Assembly: GCA_905235155.1 (NCBI GenBank)
Contig: CAJOKJ010000011.1
Location: 62,001 to 126,000 of the forward strand
Length of the DNA: 64,000 nt
Direction: 5' to 3'
DNA from: Candidatus Gastranaerophilales bacterium
GTDB taxonomy: Bacteria > Cyanobacteriota > Vampirovibrionia > Gastranaerophilales > Gastranaerophilaceae
Positions 47,137-56,311 of this stretch are shown here, one piece after another. The notes beneath the pieces are model-generated. The model was given only the letters and a program-made list of their open reading frames with translations. It was not told the DNA's origin and ran no database searches. Numbering within the stretch: position 1 is the first letter of the stretch; the number at the start of each line of letters is the position of its first letter. A program made the position numbers and the translations under genes.

Positions 47137-48468
47137 TTATTGGAATGTCTTGAATACAGTTTCGATATTTTTTTGGATAACGCTCTTTACAGATTCCATT
47201 TCTGTTGTAAGTGCTTTTTGTTCCGTATCTAACTGTCTTAAGCGTAATTCAAGAGTTCTGTCTTCTACTTGTATTCTAGATGTTTTAGCGTTGATTTCCG
47301 CAAGTCGTTTTTCATATTTTACAATATTGTAGTTATACTGTTGCATTGCGTCTTCGTATGCTTTATCATCTGCTTTTTCTTGTGAATTTAATGCAAGTTT
47401 TGTATCCATGCTTTCAAGTTTTATGTTTTGGTAACGGTTTGTTCCTGATTTATCATCAAGTCTTGCATATTCTGTGGTTGTAACTTTTTCCTGAACATTG
47501 TTTGCATAGTATTGATTTAGTGGTTTTTGAAAATCAATTGGTGAAGAAATTTGGTATTTGTTATTCACGTCAACTTTATTACTGTTTCCACTGTTTAGGC
47601 ATGTTTGTAAATCTTTTTCGATAGAGAAATACATTTTTCCGTTACGTTCGAATACCCAGATATCACTGTCTGCAACTGTTGCTAATTCCGGATAATCATG
47701 TCTTATTTGGTCAAGTGCTTGTTTTTGGATTTTATCAGTAGAATCATATTTTTCTGCTGTTGCATTACCTAATTTGTATTGATAATCTCCTGCAATAGAT
47801 GTTGCGTATTTTAATTCACCGGCTTTACCGCTTTGTGCAATCTTTTCCAAATCTTCATTTTTGCAGAAGAAATGAACCTTTTGACCTTGTTCATTTTCTG
47901 CTTCGCATTTGCTGATCTGGTTTACATTATCAAAAGTTATCAAACCTTTTTGTGCAAGTGCTTTAAGCTCATCCAAATCTTTTTCTGTACAAGTTTTGAA
48001 TTGTGCTGTTGTGCCTGTACTGTCGGTTACATTGTATGTATCGCCTTGTTTTGCAACGGAAATGTTATTTTCTGTTGTTGAATTTGTTGTGTATGTTGTA
48101 ACTTTTTGTACTTGAGGATTTGAATTTCTTTCTTGAATACCTTTATATACATCTTGGTTGTAGTGGTATGTAACTTGATAGTTATATTTTTCACCATTTA
48201 TTTCTTTGTCTACGCTTTGTAATTTATCTATTTCATATTCGTTTGAACCGTCTGTAAATGCATATTGCTGTTCAACGTAATCTGTTTTGTTTGGTGCAAT
48301 AGGTACAGACATATTTAACATTTTATTCCATAGCTCTGCCGACTGATTTGCGAGTGCAGTACGTGCTTGGTTTATCTGTTGACCTTCATATTCTACGTTT
48401 GTTTTTCTTGCTGTTAAGCCCAAGTATCGAGCCTGTGATGCTGCCATTCCCATAAGCGTATCTCCCAA
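47137..48468 (-). CDS. Large hypothetical protein with coiled-coil C-terminus
   Basis: MGDTLMGMAASQARYLGLTARKTNVEYEGQQINQARTALANQSAELWN...; no family recognised. Confidence 0.8.
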   Translation of the reverse strand: MGDTLMGMAASQARYLGLTARKTNVEYEGQQINQARTALANQSAELWNKMLNMSVPIAPNKTDYVEQQYAFTDGSNEYEIDKLQSVDKEINGEKYNYQVTYHYNQDVYKGIQERNSNPQVQKVTTYTTNSTTENNISVAKQGDTYNVTDSTGTTAQFKTCTEKDLDELKALAQKGLITFDNVNQISKCEAENEQGQKVHFFCKNEDLEKIAQSGKAGELKYATSIAGDYQYKLGNATAEKYDSTDKIQKQALDQIRHDYPELATVADSDIWVFERNGKMYFSIEKDLQTCLNSGNSNKVDVNNKYQISSPIDFQKPLNQYYANNVQEKVTTTEYARLDDKSGTNRYQNIKLESMDTKLALNSQEKADDKAYEDAMQQYNYNIVKYEKRLAEINAKTSRIQVEDRTLELRLRQLDTEQKALTTEMESVKSVIQKNIETVFKTFQ

Positions 48469-48556
48469 TTGTCCATAATGTGTCTATGCTTTGATTATAA
48501 TGATATTATTTTAAATATCAATATTTTTGCATGAATTTGGGCTAAATGGTTGAGAT

Positions 48557-48730
48557 TTATATATCTTCGGGAATGAAAATTATGCAGTCTTCAAGTTGAT
48601 TTCTTATTTCATCGTAAGAACTTCGGTATTTTACATGCTTTTGGTATTCTCTGACAACATTTATTACATCATCAGATGTCATACGTATAATTCGTCTTTT
48701 TCCTTCTTCATTTTCAATAATTCTTGCCAT
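48557..48730 (-). CDS. Small hypothetical protein
   Basis: MARIIENEEGKRRIIRMTSDDVINVVREYQ..., AAGGAG upstream. Confidence 0.65.
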   Translation of the reverse strand: MARIIENEEGKRRIIRMTSDDVINVVREYQKHVKYRSSYDEIRNQLEDCIIFIPEDI

Positions 48731-48820
48731 TTTTTCTCCTTTTGTTAATAAGGATAACGGCAAATAATGGTTAAGCTTTAATAAAATCAACTGTTTTGGT
48801 TAGAAATGTTTTTTCAAATT

Positions 48821-49153
48821 TTAATTGTCTAATGAAACGGACAATCCTTCCATGATATTTAAAAAATCTTCTGTTGGAAGGGTTGACATTGTTTTTAGGG
48901 CATATTTTAACTCATCATTTTTATCATACCAGCGTCTTTCATTTACGCTTTGTTGATATAGACCTAAAACTCTTTCTATACCAAGACTTAATTCCGGTTC
49001 TTCTTCTTCTCTGTGAAGTTCTTTGATTTGTCTTATAATTTCAATCAAATCTTTAGACAATCTTTTTTTTGATTCATTATCAAGTTTTTGTAATATTTCA
49101 AAAGCTTGTGTTGCTTTTTCGTGGTTATCATACCATCTGCGTTTCAAGTTCAT
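48821..49153 (-). CDS. Hypothetical protein with duplicated RRWYD segment
   Basis: KRRWYDNHEKATQAFEILQKLDNE and ERRWYDKNDELKYALKTMSTLPTE. Confidence 0.75.
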   Translation of the reverse strand: MNLKRRWYDNHEKATQAFEILQKLDNESKKRLSKDLIEIIRQIKELHREEEEPELSLGIERVLGLYQQSVNERRWYDKNDELKYALKTMSTLPTEDFLNIMEGLSVSLDN

Positions 49154-49253
49154 AAGTATTTTTCCTTTAATAAAAGAATATTATTTTTTTTAAGAAAGGT
49201 CAACTTTTTTTCAATCTGTAAAAAAAGTGATATAATATCCAAACGGAGAAGGT

Positions 49254-51200
49254 ATGATTAAAAAATTATTAATATATGCATTATTAATATTTTCATTAAG
49301 TTTACAGTCTGTATCGGCTGATGAGCGAATTACGTCAGTTAATTATGATACTTCTGCTAATATGTTATTTCTCACTTCTTCCGCAAATTTTAAACAAGAA
49401 GATAAAATTAAATTTGTACCATTATCAAATCCAAATAGAATATATTTTGATATTCCCGGAAGTGTATTAGTTGGAGGAAAGCAAGACTATCAGATATCTT
49501 CAGGAGGAGATTTAAAACAAATTGTTGTTTCTCAGTTTTCTACAAATCCTAATGTAGTAAGAGTTGTTATTTATTTTGCCGAAAACTATAAAACATCTAA
49601 TTTAAAATTATACAGGTTGAATAATAATATAATTGTAACTTTTAATAATCAGATATGTTATGATGCAAATTATATGCATACAACATATCGTGATGAAAAA
49701 TTTGAAAGTACTGATTATTATTCTTTTATCTCAATGGTATCTCAAAATATTACCGCAGAGGAAAAACCTTTTGTGGCACTGGCTGATGCGTCAGAAAAAG
49801 TTTTAAATCAAATTCAGCAGGCTTTTAACAATTCTACAATTCCGGTAAACATAACAACATCTTATCAAAATGCAAATGTTCAACTGACAAAAAAAGATTT
49901 TAATCTAAAGACAAAGTATTATTTAAAGAGTGTTCAGGCGAAAAATAACGGAATTTTGCTAAGCGGTGTCGGTTCTTTTTCAATTGAGCGTCCTATGGTA
50001 TTAAATTCCCCAAATCGTTTGGTTTTAGATTTGCCAAACACTTATACAGATAGAAATATTCGTTCAAAAACTTTTCAATACGGTTCTGATACTGTCCGTA
50101 TAGGACAATTTGAAGCAAATAAGGCTCGTGTTGTTATTACAACAGAAAAGCATGATAAATATATTCCTATTTTTTCGGCAGATAATCAGTCGATTTTGAT
50201 TGCAAATAAGGAAACTCTAAGTCATGACACATTGACAAATGTAATGACAAATCTTACTTCTGCAAAAGTTACAAAAACAAATGATCAAAATTACGGATTA
50301 AATTTTTATTTTAATAAACCTGTTGTTTATGCAATAAAGCGTGATGCTGCAAGCTTAACGATATATTTCTTTAATGCCGTTCAGTACAACGACCAAGATT
50401 TTAAATCAACTATAAGCGGAACGGAAATGTCTGCTTCAAAAATGAGTTTAATGCCAAGAGTTGGTTTAAGATATAATATTCCATTGGAAAAAGATGATGT
50501 TGTAAAAATATATACAGGTGCTGACGCAAGAACAGTAAAACTTGCTGTAAAAGTGCCGCCAAAGAAAGAAACATTAACCAAACGTACGCCTGAAGTAATT
50601 ACAAAATTGCCTACAACAAACCCTGAACAGATAGTAAAACCTCGCAAGTCAGGTGAAAAAGTTGTTGTTATTGATCCGGGACATGGTGGTATAGATTATG
50701 GTGCAATTCGTTCCGGTATAAACGAAAAAGATATTACAACGGATGTTTCTGCCAGAGTTGCAAAAATGTTGCGTTCTGACGGTTATACGGTTTATATGAC
50801 AAGAGATGAAGATAAAACAGTTTCCTTACAAGAACGAGTTGATTTTTCAGAGGAACGTAATCCTGATATTTTTGTAAGTATTCACGTAAATTCAAGTGAA
50901 GGTACTACGGCAACCGGTATTGAAACTCACTACTATCACGATTATAGTATTGGGCTTGCAAAAGTTGTGCATGCTGCAATGGCAAAACATATAAATTCAA
51001 AAGACAGGGGTTTGTTTAAATCTAAATTTTATGTTATAAATCATACGACGGTACCTGCAATTTTGGTTGAAATCGGATTTATTTCTAACGAAGAAGAACG
51101 TGAAGATTTGATTTCTGACAAACGTAAACAAGCAACGGCAAAAGCAATCGTAGAGGGGATAAAAAATTATTATAAGCAACAACAAAAAGAACAAAAATAA
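49254..51200 (+). CDS. AMIN-domain N-acetylmuramoyl-L-alanine amidase (Amidase_3)
   Basis: VVVIDPGHGGIDYGAIRSGINEKDITTDVSARVAKMLRSDGYTVYMTRDED...FVSIHVNSS...AILVEIGFISNEEE. Confidence 0.93.
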   Translation: MIKKLLIYALLIFSLSLQSVSADERITSVNYDTSANMLFLTSSANFKQEDKIKFVPLSNPNRIYFDIPGSVLVGGKQDYQISSGGDLKQIVVSQFSTNPNVVRVVIYFAENYKTSNLKLYRLNNNIIVTFNNQICYDANYMHTTYRDEKFESTDYYSFISMVSQNITAEEKPFVALADASEKVLNQIQQAFNNSTIPVNITTSYQNANVQLTKKDFNLKTKYYLKSVQAKNNGILLSGVGSFSIERPMVLNSPNRLVLDLPNTYTDRNIRSKTFQYGSDTVRIGQFEANKARVVITTEKHDKYIPIFSADNQSILIANKETLSHDTLTNVMTNLTSAKVTKTNDQNYGLNFYFNKPVVYAIKRDAASLTIYFFNAVQYNDQDFKSTISGTEMSASKMSLMPRVGLRYNIPLEKDDVVKIYTGADARTVKLAVKVPPKKETLTKRTPEVITKLPTTNPEQIVKPRKSGEKVVVIDPGHGGIDYGAIRSGINEKDITTDVSARVAKMLRSDGYTVYMTRDEDKTVSLQERVDFSEERNPDIFVSIHVNSSEGTTATGIETHYYHDYSIGLAKVVHAAMAKHINSKDRGLFKSKFYVINHTTVPAILVEIGFISNEEEREDLISDKRKQATAKAIVEGIKNYYKQQQKEQK

Positions 51201-51972
51201 ACCAATAGCAGTTTTTGATTCCGGTGTTGGCGGACTTACAGTATATGAAAAATTAAAAAAAATTCTGCCTGACGAAGACTATATTTATTTTGGTGATTTG
51301 AAAAATTCGCCATACGGTCAAAAATCGAAAACGCAACTTTTAGATATAACGTCTAATATTTTTGATTATTTTAAAAACAGAGATGTTAAGGCTGTTGTAA
51401 TGGCTTGTAATACCACTTCAGCGAATGTTTACGAAGAATATAAAAATTCTTTTAATTATAAAATTTATCCTATTATACAAACCTGTGCAAAAGTTCTTTC
51501 GGATTTACCTATTAAAAATTTGGGCGTTTTTGCTACTTCTGCAACTATATCATCAGGTGCATATAAACGAGAAATAAATAAGCATAACAGTAATATTGAA
51601 GTTTTTGAAATGTCTTGTCCGGGTTGGGTTCAAATTGTTGAAGAAAACAAACAGGACGATGAAACAAGCATTGCAAAAGTTAAAGGAAATTTGGATAAGA
51701 TGCTTGAAAATAATCCTGAAAAAATTATTCTCGGTTGCACGCATTATCCGTTTCTGTTAGATGTTTTGTCAAAATTTGCACCAAAAGAAATGTTTATTGA
51801 CCCGTCAGAATATTTTGCAAACTATATTAAATCAGATTTAGAAAAACAAAATTTATTAAATGATATCGGTGGTAACGAAGAAATTTTAGTCAGTGCTAAC
51901 CCTAATGAATTTAAAATCGCTGCTCAAATGTTTTATAAATTACAGGATATGCCATCAGTTATTGAATTTTAA
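51166..51972 (+). CDS. murI: Glutamate racemase; non-canonical start (AUU 51166/51169 or AUA 51172) inferred
   Basis: ...KPIAVFDSGVGGLTVYEKLKKILPDEDYIYFGDLKNSPYGQKS...VVMACNTTSANV...ILGCTHYPFL; no ATG/GTG/TTG between stop at 51160 and motif; GAGGGG at 51153-51158. Confidence 0.9.
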   Translation: MIISNNKKNKNKPIAVFDSGVGGLTVYEKLKKILPDEDYIYFGDLKNSPYGQKSKTQLLDITSNIFDYFKNRDVKAVVMACNTTSANVYEEYKNSFNYKIYPIIQTCAKVLSDLPIKNLGVFATSATISSGAYKREINKHNSNIEVFEMSCPGWVQIVEENKQDDETSIAKVKGNLDKMLENNPEKIILGCTHYPFLLDVLSKFAPKEMFIDPSEYFANYIKSDLEKQNLLNDIGGNEEILVSANPNEFKIAAQMFYKLQDMPSVIEF

Positions 51973-51976
51973 ACAC

Positions 51977-52008
51977 AAAAAATGAAGTTCAAGTGAACTT
52001 CATTTTTT
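51977..52008. terminator. Bidirectional terminator between convergent genes
   Basis: AAAAAATGAAGTTC..GAACTTCATTTTTT. Confidence 0.87.
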
Positions 52009-52035
52009 ATGTTATATTATGTAGTCTTTATATAA

Positions 52036-52773
52036 TTAGTCGCAAGCAGTTTTATCCTTAGCCCAACTTAATGTTATATTAGAGTTATTGTTACATACGT
52101 GAGCATCAGTTGCTTTTCTGTAATCTAAATTGCCATTATAAATAACCCATGCTGTACATCCTGCACCACCAGCAGCTTTACAGTTGGTAAAAGTTGCTTT
52201 ATTATCTGCTTCTGTACCGGCAGGATAAATACCTGTTGTTGTTATCCAAAAGTTAAATTCATCAATACCTTGAGTATTTTTACCATTATAACTGTCAACA
52301 TCTATAACTACTGAACCGCAAGTTTTTGCTAACGCAGGAGTATTTCCAACTGCTTTTGCACAGTTTGAGTCAAAAATATTTACACCTATTGCGGTTCCAT
52401 CTGCCAAAATTGCAGAATATCCGGGAGTACCACTGGCAGCACCTTCATTAGTTAAAGTATTTGCAGTTCCTGAACATGTTGCTGCACCGTTACACTCTTT
52501 TGATAATTTCATATTAGCTGCTAAACGGTGTCCTAAAGTATTTGATGCAATATTGGTTGTTGACCAATCAGTTAATTCGCCATGTTGAGCAACCATTCTG
52601 CCAAATGCGTCATCAAGGTTTGCATGTGTCTTTCTAACTTTAGCAACAATATCTTTACTATTTGTGCTGTTTGTTAATGAAGGAATTGTCAGTGCTGCCA
52701 CAACACCTATAATACCCATTACGATTAGTGTTTCTGCTAATGTAAACGCAGTAAATTTTCTAATTTTTGTCAT
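52036..52773 (-). CDS. Type II/IV pilin-like protein (prepilin N-terminal motif)
   Basis: KFTAFTLAETLIVMGIIGVVAALTIPSL. Confidence 0.92.
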   Translation of the reverse strand: MTKIRKFTAFTLAETLIVMGIIGVVAALTIPSLTNSTNSKDIVAKVRKTHANLDDAFGRMVAQHGELTDWSTTNIASNTLGHRLAANMKLSKECNGAATCSGTANTLTNEGAASGTPGYSAILADGTAIGVNIFDSNCAKAVGNTPALAKTCGSVVIDVDSYNGKNTQGIDEFNFWITTTGIYPAGTEADNKATFTNCKAAGGAGCTAWVIYNGNLDYRKATDAHVCNNNSNITLSWAKDKTACD

Positions 52774-52874
52774 ATAAAGACTCTCCTTTTATGCCAGTCA
52801 TGCTACTTACTTGTATAATAGCATATATTAATATATTTTTCAATATATAATACTAAAGTATTAACACTTTTTAA

Positions 52875-53606
52875 TTATTTTTCTTTTTCAAACAATGCAC
52901 CTTTACCGTATAAAACTCTTGCCGTGCAGCCGAATACATTTGTTTTTACGCTTTTAACGCAATCACCTTCTTTATACGGGAATGTTTTATCTCCGTCAGT
53001 ACCTGTCGGTATTATACCGTCACGAGTGATGTAGAATAAGAATAAATCTTGTCCGTATAAATTTTTATTTTTACCTTTTTGCGTGTTAAAAATATCAGTA
53101 TATGCAGTACCGCAAACCTGCTTTAAGTACAATGGTGCAACAGTTGAACCTTCTGTTACGTCAATTTTGCAGTCAGGGTCTTCTATTTGAAAAGCATAAG
53201 AAAATCCGTCAAATGCTATAAATTTATATACATTATTGCTTGTACAAGCATTAACAGCAGTTTTGTCTTTTGCCTTGTATAAACTTGGACATCCGGGAAT
53301 ACAGTCATTTACGGCTGTTAAATTATTTCTCGTCTGGCAATTCACACCTAAACTTACATTGTTTACAACTCTGTCACCATATATTTGTGTGTTTACTTCA
53401 TTCCAGTCTATCATAGAACCGTGTTTTGCAACTGCCCGTTCATAAGCATTTGACATAATGGAATATGCTTTTTTAACTTTTAATATGGTTTCTCGTCCAT
53501 AAGAATCTTGCATTACAATAGGTATTGTGAATGCTGCAATGACACCGATTACTACTAATGCAAACAGTGCTTCGCCTAAAGTAAACGCTTTATTCTTTTT
53601 TAACAT
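52875..53606 (-). CDS. Type II/IV pilin-like protein (prepilin N-terminal motif)
   Basis: KNKAFTLGEALFALVVIGVIAAFTIPIVM; several Cys residues. Confidence 0.9.
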   Translation of the reverse strand: MLKKNKAFTLGEALFALVVIGVIAAFTIPIVMQDSYGRETILKVKKAYSIMSNAYERAVAKHGSMIDWNEVNTQIYGDRVVNNVSLGVNCQTRNNLTAVNDCIPGCPSLYKAKDKTAVNACTSNNVYKFIAFDGFSYAFQIEDPDCKIDVTEGSTVAPLYLKQVCGTAYTDIFNTQKGKNKNLYGQDLFLFYITRDGIIPTGTDGDKTFPYKEGDCVKSVKTNVFGCTARVLYGKGALFEKEK

Positions 53607-53721
53607 TTATTCTCCTTAATATAAAACTTTTCTTAAAGTTTATCATTTTTTATTTAAAAGGTCAATTATTACAGCATAGGCGACTTTTTTTAAGCCGCCT
53701 ATATTAAAAAACTATTAAATT

Positions 53722-53874
53722 TTATTGTATTCCAATCATTTTTTTGTACCAACTGAAAGATTCAATTTCAATACCATTGAAGGTTGTTTTCATACATTGG
53801 TTTCTCAAATACATTTCAAATTCATCTTCATTTGAGTTTTTATTTGAGTCTTTTTTTGCTTTAGATGAGGTCAT
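53722..53874 (-). CDS. Small hydrophilic 50-aa protein
   Basis: MTSSKAKKDSNKNSNEDEFEMYLRNQCMKTTFNGIEIESFSWYKKMIGIQ*, AAGGAG SD; below track cut-off. Confidence 0.6.
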   Translation of the reverse strand: MTSSKAKKDSNKNSNEDEFEMYLRNQCMKTTFNGIEIESFSWYKKMIGIQ

Positions 53875-53961
53875 GTTTTCTCCTTATTTTAAACACTATC
53901 CGTTTATATAAGGAATATCAAAAATATTTTTGCTGTTTTATATTTATAATATTTACACTTT

Positions 53962-54651
53962 TTAACACATTGTTATCCACAAAAATTTCTTAATCCAATT
54001 TGCCAAAATTATAGATATTACACTAAACATGTAATCATAGAAGATTTTAACTCCGCTTTGAGCAATAATCCAACCTATCAATAATGTATTTGAAGTTTGA
54101 CTGATTGCACCAATTAAAAACGTGTATAAAATCCCGATTATATGGATTGTCAAAACGCCAACAAGTGCTGATTGTAGTATATTTTTTATGGTAAATCCGT
54201 TTTTTAGAATAGACGCAGACAAATAGACAGCGGGTATATATGCAAAAATGTAACCGAAATTGTAATCAAATACGTATTTTGGGCCTCCACCAAGAGCAAA
54301 AACAGGATATACAAAAAGTCCTATTGCTATGTATACAAATACTGCTATTACTCCAAAAATTTTGCCTAATAGTGCGGCAATGAAAACAATTACAGGTATT
54401 TGAGGTATATATCTGTAATATTTAAAAAAGTGTTGTTTTGCATCTGTATCGAAACCACCGGTATTTATATAATGAAGAAAATCGCCGGGTATTATAAAAT
54501 GGGTAAATGAAAATTGTGTAAATGTTGCTATTATTATTAAAAATACGCAAAGACAAGTTAATATGACAGTGCCAAGAGTCATTTTAACAGGTTCACCATT
54601 ATATCTAAAAACGTGTTCTTTTTTTACAACTTCAGGTTTATCAAGTTTCAT
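53962..54651 (-). CDS. BioY-like membrane transport substrate-binding component
   Basis: IPQIPVIVFIAALLGKIFGVIAVFVYIAIGLFVYPVFALGGGPKYVFDYNFGYIFAYIPAVYLSASIL. Confidence 0.75.
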   Translation of the reverse strand: MKLDKPEVVKKEHVFRYNGEPVKMTLGTVILTCLCVFLIIIATFTQFSFTHFIIPGDFLHYINTGGFDTDAKQHFFKYYRYIPQIPVIVFIAALLGKIFGVIAVFVYIAIGLFVYPVFALGGGPKYVFDYNFGYIFAYIPAVYLSASILKNGFTIKNILQSALVGVLTIHIIGILYTFLIGAISQTSNTLLIGWIIAQSGVKIFYDYMFSVISIILANWIKKFLWITMC

Positions 54652-55175
54652 AAAATTGTTATTTGTTCTTTCAGGTTAGATAAATTTTCTGCATATTTTT
54701 CTTTAAATTTATCCCAAAAAATATTTTCTGTCCACATTATCAAGGCATCTTCGTTATTGTTTTGATAGTAGCCCTTTCTTGTGCCAAGTGATTTAAAATT
54801 ATATTTTTCATACAATTTTATTGCAGGTGTATTGCTTACTCTTACTTCAAGAGTTAAATATTTTACCATTTCCTTAATGCAGGTATCAAAAATTTTTGCC
54901 AGCAGTGCTTCGCCAATTTTTTTTTCTCTAAATTCAGGTTTTACTGCTAAATTAGTGATATGTGCTTCATCTATTACTATCCAGCTTCCAACATAACCAA
55001 GCAAATTATCTTGTTCATCAAATGCACAAAAATATCTGGCAAGGTTATTAGATAATTCGGAATAAAATGAATCTTTAGACCAGTGATGCTCACCATAAGT
55101 TGATTCTTCTATGGCAATAATACCGTCTATATCTTCTTTTTTCATTGGTAATATTTTTACGGAAAACTGTTTCAT
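54648..55175 (-). CDS. GNAT acetyltransferase, RimI-like
   Basis: AHITNLAVKPEFREKKIGEALLAKIFD...LTLEVRVSNTPAIKLYEKYNFKSLGTRKGYY. Confidence 0.92.
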   Translation of the reverse strand: MKQFSVKILPMKKEDIDGIIAIEESTYGEHHWSKDSFYSELSNNLARYFCAFDEQDNLLGYVGSWIVIDEAHITNLAVKPEFREKKIGEALLAKIFDTCIKEMVKYLTLEVRVSNTPAIKLYEKYNFKSLGTRKGYYQNNNEDALIMWTENIFWDKFKEKYAENLSNLKEQITIL

Positions 55176-55237
55176 AACTTAATTTTATCTTAAAAAGATT
55201 ATATGTAAAATCTTTGATTTTAGATTATAATGGCATT

Positions 55238-56311
55238 ATGATAAACTATTCAAAATGGTTTTATATTTTAAGAGATTTATATTCAATGCCTGCTTATCAC
55301 TCAAAATATGGCAGGGCAAAGTTAATGCCGTTAAGATATTTTTTTGAATTAACTTATCGCTGTAATTTGCAGTGTCCATATTGTTATGTAGGCGAAGACC
55401 GAAATAAGAAAGAATTATCTACTGAAGATTGGTTTGATATTATTAATCAAATTCCTTTTTATTCAATAATTACGCTTGTTGGCGGTGAACCTTTTATAAG
55501 AAAAGATTTTATTCAAATACTTGAAAAGGCATGCAAAAAAACTTTTGGTAAAGTACATATTGTTTCTAACGGAGTTTTACTTGATGATGAAATATCAAAG
55601 GCTCTAATTAAATATAAACCTGCATTGCTATCAATTTCGTTGGATGGTTATGGCAAAACACATGATTTAAACAGAGGTAAAGAAGGTATTTTTGATAAAA
55701 TTTATACAAATATTGAAAAATTAAATTCATATAAAAAACGTCCTATGATAGACATAAAAACGATTGTTTTGCAGAATAACATTGATGATTTACCAAAGTT
55801 ATTCAAAATGTGCTCGGATATGAATTTTGAATTTCTTTCGATTTCATTTTTACGCAACAACAATTTGAAACAAAATTCTGTATTGTTTGACGATTTTGTT
55901 TCGGAATTTAATGATAACTATCCAATTAAAAAATATTTTGATTTAGAGCATTTTAAAGAAGTTTATAAGGAGTTGGAAAGTCTACAAAAAAAATCAAATA
56001 CAATTATAAGGTTTTCACCAAGATTTGAAGCTTCTAAGAATACTTTACAAAAAATAGAAGAATTTTTTAATTATGATGAAAATAAGCCAGTAAACGAAAT
56101 TTATAAACCTTGTAAATTTCCGTTTTCTAATACATTTATAACCCCTCAGGGTGATGTTTATCCATGTTTATCTCAAAAAATAGGTAATATTAAAGAAAAT
56201 TCAATAAAAGAAATTTTTAATAAACCAAATTATTGCTGCTTTAGGAAGAATATCAAAGTTGCAAAAGTTTTTGGTGCTTGTCAAATGTGTTGCGAATTAG
56301 AGGTTAAGTAA
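55238..56311 (+). CDS. Radical SAM/SPASM-type protein
   Basis: FELTYRCNLQCPYCYVGED...TLVGGEPFIRKDF; C-terminal C-rich CKFPFSNTFITPQGDVYPCLS...YCCFRKNIKVAKVFGACQMCCEL. Confidence 0.92.
   Translation: MINYSKWFYILRDLYSMPAYHSKYGRAKLMPLRYFFELTYRCNLQCPYCYVGEDRNKKELSTEDWFDIINQIPFYSIITLVGGEPFIRKDFIQILEKACKKTFGKVHIVSNGVLLDDEISKALIKYKPALLSISLDGYGKTHDLNRGKEGIFDKIYTNIEKLNSYKKRPMIDIKTIVLQNNIDDLPKLFKMCSDMNFEFLSISFLRNNNLKQNSVLFDDFVSEFNDNYPIKKYFDLEHFKEVYKELESLQKKSNTIIRFSPRFEASKNTLQKIEEFFNYDENKPVNEIYKPCKFPFSNTFITPQGDVYPCLSQKIGNIKENSIKEIFNKPNYCCFRKNIKVAKVFGACQMCCELEVK

Noticed and set aside
49254-51972. Programmed frameshift fusing amidase to murI
   Set aside because: An SD-spaced AUU start for murI is simpler; A-rich overlap lacks a clear slippery heptamer plus downstream structure, though it cannot be excluded by eye
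53722-56311. RiPP cluster (50-aa ORF as precursor, radical SAM/SPASM at 55238-56311, methyltransferase at 56312-57508)
   Set aside because: The small ORF is on the opposite strand, separated by bioY- and rimI-like genes, and has no core-peptide signature; not enough support
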